Virus record (IMG/VR): IMGVR_UViG_3300033999_000083
Location: 29,402-93,401 of that record
DNA from: a virus
Reading direction: 5' to 3' (one strand)
DNA length: 64,000 nt
In this document: piece by piece, positions 16,900 to 25,595 of the stretch
Position numbering within the stretch: position 1 is the stretch's first letter
Layout: each line of letters starts with the position of its first letter
The notes under the pieces: generated by a model
What the model was told of the DNA's origin: nothing
Databases searched by the model: none
The model's input: the letters and a program-made list of their open reading frames with translations, nothing else
Program-made: the position numbers and the translations under genes

Positions 16900-17887
16900 A
16901 AAACAGATGAAACATTTTTTAATATTGAAAATATACAGAGTAAATATTATGGACGAACAATTTTTAATGGAATGCTTAGAGAAAGGACTAAGTACTAGAC
17001 AAATAGAAGCTCTTCCTGGAGTTAATATAAAGAGAAGTGCTATAAGTTATTGAATTCATAAATATGGTTTAGAAAATGATATGAAATATAAAAAACCTAT
17101 TTACAATGAAAATTACTTTAGTACTATTGACACTAAGGAAAAAGCTTATATTTTAGGATACACTTTAGCAGATGGGTATATTAGTAATTCTGATTTAGTT
17201 TATGGATGTGCTATTGCAGATAAAGAAATACTAGACTTTATAGCCTCAGAAATAGGAGGACAAGTAAGAACTTATACCAAGTTAAATAGAGAATCTAGAA
17301 CATTTCCTAATGCAAAATTGAGTATAGGTAATAGAAAAATAGTAGAAGATATAAATAGGTTATGTAATTCTAAAGAGAATAAAACATTTCCTAGAATAAG
17401 AAAAGATTTACAACCATATATGCTATTAGGTTTTTTTGATGGAGATGGATGTTTAACATTCGGACATAGAAAAGATCGTAATAGATTATGGTATAAAATA
17501 TGTTTTACAGGTTCTTATAAACTATTATATGCTATACAAAAATTACTTGAAAAGAATAAAGTTGTATCAAGCCTTCACCCTAAAGGTGATGAAAATTGTT
17601 ATGTCCTAGAAATGTCATCGAAAGATTCAGTATTAAGAATTTTAAAAGCCATGTATGGTAAAGAAGATTTAATTGTACTGAAAAGAAAATATAATAAATA
17701 CAATGCGCTGCGTCTTGAATTGGGAGAATTCGGTGAAACTACTATAAATAGTACAATACCGAGCCGAGCTTCAGACCATTCTGAAGAAGGTGTAGAGACT
17801 ACTGGAGGGAAAGAGGATTCCCTTAATAACCAGCTAGAGAACCCAAGTCTTACTATTAAGTAAGATAAGATATAGTCCAAATAAAGG
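16900..17887 (+). mobile_element. Group I intron 1 in nrdJ
   Basis: 988 bases. Core elements visible near its 3' end: P-like AATTCGGTGAAACT, Q-like ATACCGAGCCGAGC, R-like GTGTAGAGACTAC (around 17790) and S element AAGATATAGTCC (17867-17878). The 5' exon ends in T and the intron ends in G (17887), as in group I splicing. It carries a LAGLIDADG endonuclease gene whose 3' end overlaps the catalytic core. Confidence 0.85.
16949..17863 (+). CDS. LAGLIDADG homing endonuclease, intron 1, with internal TGA=Trp
   Basis: 304 residues if TGA at 17051-17053 is Trp. The N-terminal 44 residues form a helix-turn-helix (GLSTRQIEALPGV ... SAISYWIHKYGLEND) whose Trp is the TGA. The YW-x-x-KYGL pattern is very common in phage homing endonucleases, so the readthrough is convincing. 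Then come two LAGLIDADG motifs, ILGYTLADGYI and MLLGFFDGDGCL. The last 45 or so residues are translated from the intron core and are probably not functional. If TGA were a stop, translation would have to restart at 17081 and lose the DNA-binding domain. Confidence 0.85.
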
Positions 17888-18286
17888 GGCGCATTAATGA
17901 TAACCCTAGATATCAGACATCCTGATTCTCCAGATTTTGCTATTTGTAAAAGGGATTTAACTAAAATAACTGGTGCTAATATATCTTTAAAAGTATCTAA
18001 AGATTTTATATATGCTGTAGAAGGTAATAAAGATTACCTATTAAGATGGCCTGTAGATATAAATATAGATGATATAGATTTAAGTAAATTAGAATATGAT
18101 AAACTATATGAAGTATCTACTAAGAGATATATCAAGAAAATAAAAGCTAAAGAATTATGGGATACTATAATAGAATCTAATTGGCAGTCGGCTGAACCAG
18201 GAATACTTTTCTGGGATAACATTGTAGATTATGATTTAGCTAGTGTATATCCAGAGTATAAACCTATATCAACAAATCCTTGCGGT
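17888..18286 (+). CDS. nrdJ: Class II ribonucleotide reductase, exon 2
   Basis: 133 codons. GALMITLDIRHPDSPDFAI through AEPGILFWDNIVDYD to YKPISTNPCG. It ends exactly inside the catalytic N-P-C-G-E motif: Cys and Gly are in this exon and Glu is the first codon of exon 3. The frame would otherwise run into the second intron and stop at 18304. Confidence 0.88.
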
Positions 18287-19442
18287 AGATTTTGCTGCAA
18301 GTAAAAAAATTCGAGAATTGCTGGAAACTTGGGATAGTTATACAACTACAACAAAACTAGAAATGGTATTTGTGAATGTTTGAAAATAGTATAACGTTAA
18401 GTAATCAGCAGCCGAGCTCCTAAGTTATTTATAATATGGAGAAGGTTCACAGACTATGTACGAATCAAAATTAATTTATGAAAACATTTAAAGAAAGGGC
18501 AGAAGAATTAGCCCTATCATGTACAAGAGTTAAAAATAATAATGTTTATGAAACTCTTGCAAAAGAATTTGGAATATGTAAAAGGACAGCTGGAGATAGG
18601 TTTAAGAGCCTATTTGGAATGCCTGTTAGTGAGTTTATTTCTAATAATCTTATTCCTTCAGAAGAAAAGGTAATTGATTGTTTAGTTCAATCAGAAACTT
18701 ATAAAGAGTTTTATGATTTAACTGGAATAAATGATAGTGTAAGATTAGCTAATACATTAAAAAAATATTTTGGTACATCAGATTACTATAAATTAAAAGT
18801 ATTAGCTTTATCTAAAATACCAAGTAAGAAATATAATCCAACTCCTGAAGATAATGAAGCTATTTTAGTTTCTCAAATGTTAGGAGATGGTTCTATAGAA
18901 AGAGAAAATTCTTTTAAAATAGAACATGGTTATAAACAGTATGAATACTTAAAATTTAAGGTCTCATTATTTAATAAAGCTTACCCTCAAACAAATGGTT
19001 TAGAGAAAATAAGAAAGAGAATATCTAAAGATAATTATGAATCTTATGTTTATAGAACTGGAGAGGTTTTACATAAACAATTATCAAGATTACTACATTT
19101 ATCTAAAAAAGATTTAGTAAGTAAATTAACACCTTTTGGAGTTATGCTTTATTTTCTGGATGATGGATATTTTTCTATAAGTAAGGGTAAATATATTACT
19201 TGGGAATTAGGTTTTAGCACTATAAATACAGAGTTACAAGAAGCTTTGTTTGAGTACTTTAAAACGTATGGATATACTTTTAACATCACTCCTAAAGCTA
19301 TAATCTTACAAAGTAAACCCACTATAATTAAGTTCATAAAAGATTTCTTAGAACCTTTTAAAGATATTATTCCAAAAAGTATGTATTATAAATTTAATTT
19401 AGAAGATATAGTCGAAATGATTTAATTAAATTTAAATCATAG
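18287..19442 (+). mobile_element. Group I intron 2 in nrdJ
   Basis: 1156 bases. Before the ORF: P-like AATTGCTGGAAACT, Q AATCAGCAGCC and R GTTCACAGACTA, a near-perfect match to the group I R element. The S element AAGATATAGTC (19403-19413) lies within the last codons of the endonuclease gene. It is bounded by T18286 and G19442. Splicing restores NPCG-EIPLSALDSCRL. Confidence 0.88.
18478..19425 (+). CDS. LAGLIDADG homing endonuclease, intron 2
   Basis: 315 residues. The N-terminal part contains HTH-like segments (LAKEFGICKRTAGDRFKSLF; a second around YKEFYDLTGI), and the nuclease part has the LAGLIDADG-type motifs VSQMLGDGSIE and GVMLYFLDDGYFS. It lies between the R and S parts of the intron core, with the last codons (EDIVEMI) encoded over the S element. 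It promotes spread of the intron into intronless nrdJ alleles. No TGA in the frame. Confidence 0.85.
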   Translation: MKTFKERAEELALSCTRVKNNNVYETLAKEFGICKRTAGDRFKSLFGMPVSEFISNNLIPSEEKVIDCLVQSETYKEFYDLTGINDSVRLANTLKKYFGTSDYYKLKVLALSKIPSKKYNPTPEDNEAILVSQMLGDGSIERENSFKIEHGYKQYEYLKFKVSLFNKAYPQTNGLEKIRKRISKDNYESYVYRTGEVLHKQLSRLLHLSKKDLVSKLTPFGVMLYFLDDGYFSISKGKYITWELGFSTINTELQEALFEYFKTYGYTFNITPKAIILQSKPTIIKFIKDFLEPFKDIIPKSMYYKFNLEDIVEMI

Positions 19443-21011
19443 GAAATTCCACTTAGTGCTTTAGATTCTTGTCGCTTAATTGCAGTTAACTTATATAGTC
19501 TTGTTAAGTATCCTTTTACAAAAGAAGCTTATATAAATGAAGATCTAGCATATACCGTATTTTATGAAGCTCAGGTTATTGCAGATACTCTTGTTGATGT
19601 TGAATTAAAGCATATAAAAAGAATTATAGATCTTAATGATGAGCCTGAACTTTGGAAAAAAGTATATGCTGTAGGAAAAAATGGAAGACGAACAGGTACA
19701 GGAATAACTGCATTAGGTGACATGTGTGCTGCACTAGGAGTTCCATATGGAGATCCTTCAGTAGTAGAAAGAATAATGCATATAAAATTGCAAGCAGAAT
19801 TAGATGCTTCTATTGATTTAGCAATTACTGATGGGCCTTTTCCAGTTTATAATGGGGCTCTAGAGTATTATTCAGGAGAATATGGACTAGAAGGCGGTAA
19901 CAAGTTGTATGAATTTCTTCTAAAAGAATATCCAGAACAAGTAAGTAAAATGGTGCTGTACGGTCGGAGGAACATTTCAATTAGTACTGTGGCTCCTACG
20001 GGGTCTCTAAGTATATTAACAGGTACTACTTCTGGTTGTGAACCTGTATTTTCATTATACTACCAAAGAAGGAAGAAATGTAATCCTGGAGAAACTCCTG
20101 ATTTTGTAGATCAAAATGGAGTAGGTTTTAAGACTTATATGGTTATTCATCCTAAGTTTAGAGAATGGTATAAAGTAAAATATGGTGAAGAATTAAAAGA
20201 TGAGTCAGTAGAAAATTTGGACAGATTATATAAAGAATCTCCATATTATCTACAAACTGCTAATGATTTAACACCAGAACAAAGAATAGATACGCAAGCT
20301 ATTTTACAGAAATATACAACTCATAGTATCAGTTCTACAGTTAATTTACCTGAGAATATAGATAAAGAAACTGTTAATAAGTTGTATATATTAGGTTATG
20401 AAAAAAACTTAAAAGGTTTAACAACTTATAGAGCTGGAAGTAGATCTGGTATTTTAATTAACATAGAAAGTAAAGATTCTACAAGACCTCCTGAATTACC
20501 TTGTAAAGTATTAAGATTTAAAAATGAAAAAAAGGATTGGATAGCTTTTATAGGTATAAAAGATGGTAAACCATATGAAATATTCACAGGTATTAATGAC
20601 CTAGATGAATTTCCAATACCATCTTATATAGAAGAAGGTACTATTATAAAAATACCTTCTGAAGGAAAATCTAGATATGATTTTAGGTATGTTGACAATT
20701 ATGGATACTCTAATACATTAGGTGGATTAAATAGAATATTTAATAAAGAGTATTGGAATTATGCCAGGTTTGTATCTGCTTTACTAAGAGAAGGAGTAGC
20801 TTTAGAAAATATTATTCATATTATAGAGAAATTAGAATTTAATAATAAATCTCTAAATTCTTGGCAATATGGAGTTATTAGAGCTATAAAGTCTTTTATT
20901 GAAGATGGAACAAAGACTGATGAGGTTTGTTCAGAATGCGGAGAAAAAGCTATAGTATATGAAAATGGATGTAAAATCTGCAAGAACTGTGGAAACAGTA
21001 AATGTGGTTAA
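19443..21011 (+). CDS. nrdJ: Class II (B12-dependent) ribonucleotide reductase, exon 3
   Basis: 522 residues starting at GAA (not an ATG): EIPLSALDSCRLIAVNLYS. Contains DMCAALGVPYGDPS, TVAPTGSLSILTGTTSGCEP, SSTVNLPEN and GLTTYRAGSRSGIL. The C-terminus is a CxxC...CxxC...C cluster (CSECG, CKICKNCGNSKCG). This Cys-rich end plus the sequence style is typical of NrdJ, and no small subunit (NrdB) gene is present in the window. Overlaps the next gene at its end. Confidence 0.88.
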   Translation, partial: EIPLSALDSCRLIAVNLYSLVKYPFTKEAYINEDLAYTVFYEAQVIADTLVDVELKHIKRIIDLNDEPELWKKVYAVGKNGRRTGTGITALGDMCAALGVPYGDPSVVERIMHIKLQAELDASIDLAITDGPFPVYNGALEYYSGEYGLEGGNKLYEFLLKEYPEQVSKMVLYGRRNISISTVAPTGSLSILTGTTSGCEPVFSLYYQRRKKCNPGETPDFVDQNGVGFKTYMVIHPKFREWYKVKYGEELKDESVENLDRLYKESPYYLQTANDLTPEQRIDTQAILQKYTTHSISSTVNLPENIDKETVNKLYILGYEKNLKGLTTYRAGSRSGILINIESKDSTRPPELPCKVLRFKNEKKDWIAFIGIKDGKPYEIFTGINDLDEFPIPSYIEEGTIIKIPSEGKSRYDFRYVDNYGYSNTLGGLNRIFNKEYWNYARFVSALLREGVALENIIHIIEKLEFNNKSLNSWQYGVIRAIKSFIEDGTKTDEVCSECGEKAIVYENGCKICKNCGNSKCG

Positions 21012-21348
21012 CAAAATAAAACAAAATTTAAGAGATTTTTACTTAATCTATTTTTCTAAAAAGATGTCTAAAGATGATGCTGTTAGATTAATAATAAATA
21101 AAGAATTAAAGAGATACAAAGTTGATATAGATTATGTTAAAGATAATCCTACAATAGAAGGAGAAAGATGGTACGAATATTATACTTTTAACTCTGAAGA
21201 AGAATATGAAAAATGGGAGAAATTTTCTAAAAGAATACTTAGAAAAGTATTTCCTTATTCAGACAAAAAGTTCATAGATAATGAATTTAGCTATCTTAAT
21301 TTAGCCTATGGTTTAAGATGTAAATATGGTAATAAAAATAATAAATAA
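21004..21348 (+). CDS. Unknown 114-aa protein
   Basis: Follows nrdJ with an 8-base overlap if GTG at 21004 is the start. ATG at 21064 would give a shorter 94-residue product. Basic and aromatic (RWYEYYTFNSEEEYEKWEKF). No family recognised. Its 3' end overlaps the dUTPase start by 23 bases. Confidence 0.55.
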   Translation: MVNKIKQNLRDFYLIYFSKKMSKDDAVRLIINKELKRYKVDIDYVKDNPTIEGERWYEYYTFNSEEEYEKWEKFSKRILRKVFPYSDKKFIDNEFSYLNLAYGLRCKYGNKNNK

Positions 21349-21757
21349 ATCAAAAAATCCACTACCTAAATATGCACATGATGAAGATTCTGGATTGGAT
21401 CTATATGCTTCTTTAGATTTCGAAATTGTTATAAAACCTGGAGAAAGAGCCCTTATACCTACTGATATTTATGTAGCACTTCCTAAAGGTTTTGAGTTTC
21501 AGGTAAGAAGTAGATCAGGTTTAGCTTTAAAACATGGTATATTTGTATTAAATTCTCCAGGAACTATAGACTCTGGATACAGAAATTCTATAGGAGTTAT
21601 TTTATATAACTCTGGAAAGGAAGATTATATTGTTAGAAATGGAGATCGCATAGCACAGTTAGTACTACAAGAAGTACCCAAAGTAGTATGGAAAGAAGTT
21701 GATACTTTGGATAACACAGAAAGAGGTACAAAAGGTTATGGATCTAGTGGATATTAA
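21326..21757 (+). CDS. dut: dUTP pyrophosphatase
   Basis: 143 residues with all five trimeric dUTPase motifs: DEDSGLDLYA (I), RSRSGLAL (II), GTIDSGYRNSIGVILYN (III), NGDRIAQLVL (IV) and RGTKGYGSSGY (V). It hydrolyses dUTP to dUMP, supplying ThyX and keeping uracil out of phage DNA. Length is normal for the family. Confidence 0.95.
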   Translation: MVIKIINKSKNPLPKYAHDEDSGLDLYASLDFEIVIKPGERALIPTDIYVALPKGFEFQVRSRSGLALKHGIFVLNSPGTIDSGYRNSIGVILYNSGKEDYIVRNGDRIAQLVLQEVPKVVWKEVDTLDNTERGTKGYGSSGY

Positions 21758-21765
21758 TTATTAAA

Positions 21766-22932
21766 ATGGTAATATTAAAGGATATATATTTAGTTAGCAG
21801 AAATGCTAGAGACAAAGTTCAACAGGTAGAGGTTCAATTAATTCAAGATACTAAGTCTTTTATTATAAAGAGATTTACTGGGCAATATTTAGGTAAACAG
21901 ACAGAGCAGCCAGACCTAATTATAACTAGTGGTAAAGTTAAAAGATCTTCTATAGAACAGGCTGAATTACAGTTTAACAGCATAATTAACAAGTATCTTG
22001 ATAAAGGATATAAGAAAGTATCTGACCTTACTAAGACACCTTTTAATGAGATTAATGAATCTGAAATGAATAGACTTGTTCCATCAGTTAGTACAGATTC
22101 AGATGGATTCTTAAAACCGATGTTAGCTAAAGACTCTAATAAGTGTCAAACGTCTGTATTAAATAAGAGGATGTTATGTAGCAAAAAGTTAAATGGCACC
22201 AGAGCTATGATTCAGAAGAGAGGTGATGAAATCTATGCAATCTCTAGAGGTGGTAAGGATTATAATATACCTACTACATTAATTAGAAATCAATTAAAAG
22301 ATTTCTTTGATAAACATCCTACTGTAATATTGGATGGAGAATTATATAGACACGGACACCATTTACAAGAATTGAGTGGCATAGCTAGATTAAAAGAATG
22401 GGATGATAGGTGTAACCTACTAGAATATTGGGTTTATGATATAGCTGATTCAGAAAAAACTTTTGAAGAAAGATTAGAACTTTTAAAAGAATATGAAAAA
22501 GAATTGATAGATGCTGATAAGATAAAGTTTCTTGAACATGTAGAAACTAACAGTTTTAGTGAAATTAAAAAACTTCATGATCAATGGGTTAAAGAAGGGT
22601 TTGAAGGATTAGTTGCTAGAAAACCTACTAGTACTTATCAATTCGGTAAAAGAGGTTCTGATATGATTAAAGTTAAAGAATATATGGAACAAGAATTTGA
22701 GATTGTAGATTATAAAGATGGTCTTAGAGATGAAGATTTTTGTTTCATATTACAAACTGAAGATGGTAAGTTATTTTCTGCTAAACCTATAGGAGATAGA
22801 GAACTTAAAAAACAATATCTTGAAAATATTGATAATATTATTGGTAAAAAAGGAACGGTAAAATTCTTTGAATGGTCTAAAGATGGAGTTCCTTTGCAAC
22901 CCATATTTCAAGTTGTAAGAGATTATGAATAA
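21766..22932 (+). CDS. ATP-dependent DNA ligase
   Basis: 388 residues. The N-terminal 85 residues resemble a WGR-like domain (VEVQLIQDTKSFIIKRFTGQ). The nucleotidyltransferase core has the KxxG motif KLNGTR (Lys141), VILDGELYRHG, the EGLVARKP motif and DMIKVKEY, then an OB-fold C-terminus ending FQVVRDYE. It seals nicks during replication and recombination. A hairpin terminator follows the stop. Confidence 0.9.
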   Translation: MVILKDIYLVSRNARDKVQQVEVQLIQDTKSFIIKRFTGQYLGKQTEQPDLIITSGKVKRSSIEQAELQFNSIINKYLDKGYKKVSDLTKTPFNEINESEMNRLVPSVSTDSDGFLKPMLAKDSNKCQTSVLNKRMLCSKKLNGTRAMIQKRGDEIYAISRGGKDYNIPTTLIRNQLKDFFDKHPTVILDGELYRHGHHLQELSGIARLKEWDDRCNLLEYWVYDIADSEKTFEERLELLKEYEKELIDADKIKFLEHVETNSFSEIKKLHDQWVKEGFEGLVARKPTSTYQFGKRGSDMIKVKEYMEQEFEIVDYKDGLRDEDFCFILQTEDGKLFSAKPIGDRELKKQYLENIDNIIGKKGTVKFFEWSKDGVPLQPIFQVVRDYE

Positions 22933-22941
22933 TAAATATAT

Positions 22942-22982
22942 GGTATAGAGGAGGTTATTATAGCTACTCTATACCTATATTT
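22942..22982 (+). terminator. Probable terminator after DNA ligase
   Basis: Perfect 9-bp inverted repeat GGTATAGAG (22942-22950) and CTCTATACC (22967-22975) followed by TATATTTT. It lies in the 72-base gap after the ligase stop. Confidence 0.6.
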
Positions 22983-23004
22983 TAAAAGTAAACTATTAAT
23001 ATTT

Positions 23005-23196
23005 ATGCAAGAAAATAAAAATTCTATTTATACTGGGTATAGCACCCTAAGTAATAAACTAAGAATAGAACCTTTTTATTCTGGAGAAAGTACAGCTGTA
23101 ACTCAATATAAAGTTGTTGATGAATTTGGAAATATATGGTTTATAGGTGAAAGAAATGAATGTGAACAATTATTAAATACCAAGTGATGAAAATAA
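23005..23196 (+). CDS. Unknown small protein
   Basis: 60 residues to TGA 23185, or 63 (adding WWK) to TAA 23194 if two tandem TGAs are Trp. Beta-rich (YKVVDEFGNIWFIGE). No family recognised. The tandem TGA-TGA overlaps the ATG of the next gene at 23187. Confidence 0.5.
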
Positions 23197-23918
23197 ATAA
23201 GTTAAATATTATATTACTTATTGTTTTGGGTATAGTTATATTTATAACTATAATAAGAATAAATACTTATAAAAATAAATATGATAATCAGATAGAATTA
23301 TATAATGCAATAACTGATTCTTTAAAAGTATATAAAAACAAAGATTCTTTAAATGTAGCTAAAATTAGAGTAATGCAAACAGATAAAGAATCAGATTTTT
23401 TAAAAATTAAGAATCTTACAGGCACTAATTTAGAGCTGCAAAATCTTATTAAGAATAAAGATAAGAAAATTAAAGATTTAAATACTGCATTGATATTAAA
23501 AGATGAAACTGTTTTTATTGATACATTAAGGCAATTCTATCCTATAGGAGGAGATACAATTGTGTTTTCTCAATCTACTATATTAGATACTATATCTGAT
23601 AAATGGATAAATACAGTATTTGGATTTAGAAAGGGTTTTTCTTATTTGGATTTAAAAGTATATAATGAATATCAACTTACTATAGGGTATGAAGGAGGTA
23701 ATATATTTAGACAGGGAACTCCTTATGGTATAGTAACTAACTTAAATCCTTATACTGTTACTAAAGATATGAAAGTATATCAAGTTAATATACCACAAAA
23801 GAAATTTGGGGTATCTCTACAATTAGGGGTTGGTAGTTTATATGATTTAAATACTAAGTTACTTGGGTATGGCCCATATGCAGGTATAGGATTTAATTAT
23901 AATTTTATGTTATGGTAA
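23187..23918 (+). CDS. Putative spanin-like membrane protein
   Basis: 243 residues. One N-terminal transmembrane helix (IILLIVLGIVIFITIIRI), a long coiled coil (about 40-115) and a C-terminal beta domain ending GVSLQLGVGSLYDLN ... GPYAGIGFNYNFMLW, an outer-membrane-like beta signature with terminal aromatic residue. Proteins with this layout are common in Bacteroidetes phages and are proposed spanins or envelope-spanning lysis proteins. No holin or endolysin is adjacent, so the role is tentative. I chose ATG 23187 over GTG 23184. Confidence 0.55.
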   Translation: MKINKLNIILLIVLGIVIFITIIRINTYKNKYDNQIELYNAITDSLKVYKNKDSLNVAKIRVMQTDKESDFLKIKNLTGTNLELQNLIKNKDKKIKDLNTALILKDETVFIDTLRQFYPIGGDTIVFSQSTILDTISDKWINTVFGFRKGFSYLDLKVYNEYQLTIGYEGGNIFRQGTPYGIVTNLNPYTVTKDMKVYQVNIPQKKFGVSLQLGVGSLYDLNTKLLGYGPYAGIGFNYNFMLW

Positions 23919-24145
23919 ATATAGAATGGAATTCATATTTAGCTTGTGCTTATGCAGAAGGTTTCTGTGAGGGTGAAGATGCTACAATAGAAGAACAAAT
24001 GGAAGCTTGGGCTTATATAATTAAGAATAAGCTTTATAGAAATTTACAGGGATTCTATGGTAGAATTTCAAGTGAATTGATAAATAATGGATATATATCT
24101 ATAGATGGAAAAATAAATTGGGATAAAGTATATAATAGTGAATAA
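23912..24145 (+). CDS. Small acidic phage protein, paralog A
   Basis: 77 residues. Pattern WNSYLACAYAEG ... EEQMEAWAYIIKNKLYRNLQGFYGR, ending ELINNGYIS-x-DGKI. The same layout recurs at 24376. Proteins of this type (E-x-x-x-AW-x-Y-(L/I)-I...LQGWFGR) are widespread in unrelated phages, but the function is unknown. Confidence 0.65.
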   Translation: MVNIEWNSYLACAYAEGFCEGEDATIEEQMEAWAYIIKNKLYRNLQGFYGRISSELINNGYISIDGKINWDKVYNSE

Positions 24146-24147
24146 AT

Positions 24148-24372
24148 ATGATGATGAAAAAAATAGAAATAAGTAAAGAGCTAGAGAATTTACTTGATAA
24201 AGCCAATCTATTAACTAATAGCTGTAGAAACGACATAACTATATTAGAACACATGGATAAAAGCTCAGGAGACTTTGAAAAAAGAATTAGTAGTTTAGAA
24301 AAGAAACTTAATGACTTAAATGCATTAGCTAATTTAATTAATGATATGGTTTATAAAGTTAAAAAACAATAG
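24148..24372 (+). CDS. Unknown coiled-coil protein
   Basis: 74 residues, almost entirely coiled coil (EKRISSLEKKLNDLNALANLI). It starts with three consecutive ATGs (24148-24156) and stops with TAG, again showing TAG is a stop. It lies between the two paralogs of the AWAYII family. Confidence 0.55.
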   Translation: MMMKKIEISKELENLLDKANLLTNSCRNDITILEHMDKSSGDFEKRISSLEKKLNDLNALANLINDMVYKVKKQ

Positions 24373-24375
24373 TCT

Positions 24376-24612
24376 ATGGGATTTTATTTGGTATGGACTC
24401 CATATCTAGCTTGCACTTGTGTGGAAAGTGGTACCAAAGATGTAATGATACAATTGGATGCTTGGGCTTATATTATTAGAAACAAATTATATAACAAAAA
24501 CCGTGAAAAATGGTATAATGATATGGCAGAAGCATTTATTAGAACTGGTCTTATATCTGAAGATGGAGTTATAGACTTATATAAAATTAATGAAGCTTTA
24601 AATAATGAGTAA
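24376..24612 (+). CDS. Small phage protein, paralog B
   Basis: 78 residues. WTPYLACTCVESGT ... QLDAWAYIIRNKLYNKN ... FIRTGLISEDGVID. Clearly related to the gene at 23912, from which it is separated only by the coiled-coil gene. The glycine-rich LQGFYGR part is replaced by KWYNDM. Unknown function. Confidence 0.62.
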   Translation: MGFYLVWTPYLACTCVESGTKDVMIQLDAWAYIIRNKLYNKNREKWYNDMAEAFIRTGLISEDGVIDLYKINEALNNE

Positions 24613-24895
24613 AATAAAGATTAAGGTTATTGAACCAGAGACTATAGAAGTATTCGGGCCAGATGGGTCTTCATATGGTAAATTGAATGAGTTAGAATTC
24701 TTAGATTTAAGATGCCAAATAAAGAAAAATAAACAATCTGGGTTTTATATATATTACAACGGAGAAAAAGTTAAGATAAGAAGAGATGGGTTAATGGAAA
24801 AATATGTTCCAATTTTTGTAGATAGTATATATAAATACAATTATCTATTAGATATACCTAATGAAAGTTTTAAAAATGATACTTTAAATGGATAA
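24605..24895 (+). CDS. Unknown 96-aa protein
   Basis: 96 residues, basic in the middle. Begins KIKVIEPETIEVFGPDGSS. The repeated strand pattern suggests a small beta domain. Overlaps neighbours on both sides by 8 bases, indicating coupled translation. No family recognised. Confidence 0.55.
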   Translation: MSKIKIKVIEPETIEVFGPDGSSYGKLNELEFLDLRCQIKKNKQSGFYIYYNGEKVKIRRDGLMEKYVPIFVDSIYKYNYLLDIPNESFKNDTLNG

Positions 24896-25154
24896 TATAG
24901 AAAGGTTTAAGAATATAACTGATTATATGATTAAATTGTACGAAGAGAAGAATAAGAACTATGGAAATAGTTTTGATAAAACTCTTGATGATGATGGATT
25001 GATAGTAGCTAAAATAAGGTTATCAGATAAACTAAATAGATTCTCAAATATAATTAAAAATGGTATTGGAGAAACTGATGAGTCTATAACTGATACATTA
25101 ATTGATTTAGCTAATTATGCTATTATGACTGTTATGTGGATAAATAAAAAATAA
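24888..25154 (+). CDS. DUF1599-like nucleotide-modification-associated protein
   Basis: 88 residues. YEEKNKNYGNSFDKTLDDDGL, then KIRLSDKLNRFSNI and ESITDTLIDLANYAIM: the K-x-YGxSFD...RLxDKLNR...DTLxDLANYA pattern of the DUF1599 (Nmad1) family found in many phages and linked to nucleotide metabolism or DNA modification. Probably an all-helical MazG-like fold, hydrolysing a dNTP. The biochemical role is not established. Confidence 0.72.
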   Translation: MDNIERFKNITDYMIKLYEEKNKNYGNSFDKTLDDDGLIVAKIRLSDKLNRFSNIIKNGIGETDESITDTLIDLANYAIMTVMWINKK

Positions 25155-25160
25155 TAAACT

Positions 25161-25595
25161 ATGAGTTTAGATGTAACACTAAGAGATAATAAAAAATCTA
25201 CTAGACTAAGAACTGGTATATTTGTAAGAGAAGATGGAAAGAATAAGGAACTAACTTTAGAGGAAGCCAAACAAAGATATCCTGACAAAGATATAAATCT
25301 TTATGAAGTTGAAGATGATGTATTATATTCCGATAATATAACACATAATCTAACACATATGGCTAGAGAAGCTGGTTTATATGAAGCTTTATGGAATCCT
25401 AAAGTACACAGAGCTGGAGATTTAATAGAGCCTTTAAAAGAAGGATTACACTTATTAAAATTAGATCCAGAAAAGTATAAAAAATTTAATCCAGAAAATG
25501 GATGGGGTAACTATGAAACTTTAGTAAATTTTGTACAAAGTTATCTAGATGCTTGTTATAAATATCCAGATTCTATTGTTGAAATTGATAAATAA
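25161..25595 (+). CDS. Conserved phage protein, unknown
   Basis: 144 residues. The central stretch NITHNLTHMAREAGLYEALW and the later HRAGDLIEPLKEGLHLLKLD are a pattern I associate with a small family found in many phages and bacteria, of unknown function. Ends NYETLVNFVQSYLDAC. Its stop overlaps the ThyX ATG. Confidence 0.65.
   Translation: MSLDVTLRDNKKSTRLRTGIFVREDGKNKELTLEEAKQRYPDKDINLYEVEDDVLYSDNITHNLTHMAREAGLYEALWNPKVHRAGDLIEPLKEGLHLLKLDPEKYKKFNPENGWGNYETLVNFVQSYLDACYKYPDSIVEIDK

Noticed and set aside
17599-17880. - strand ORF opposite the intron 1 endonuclease
   Set aside because: Shadow of the endonuclease and intron core, with no motif.
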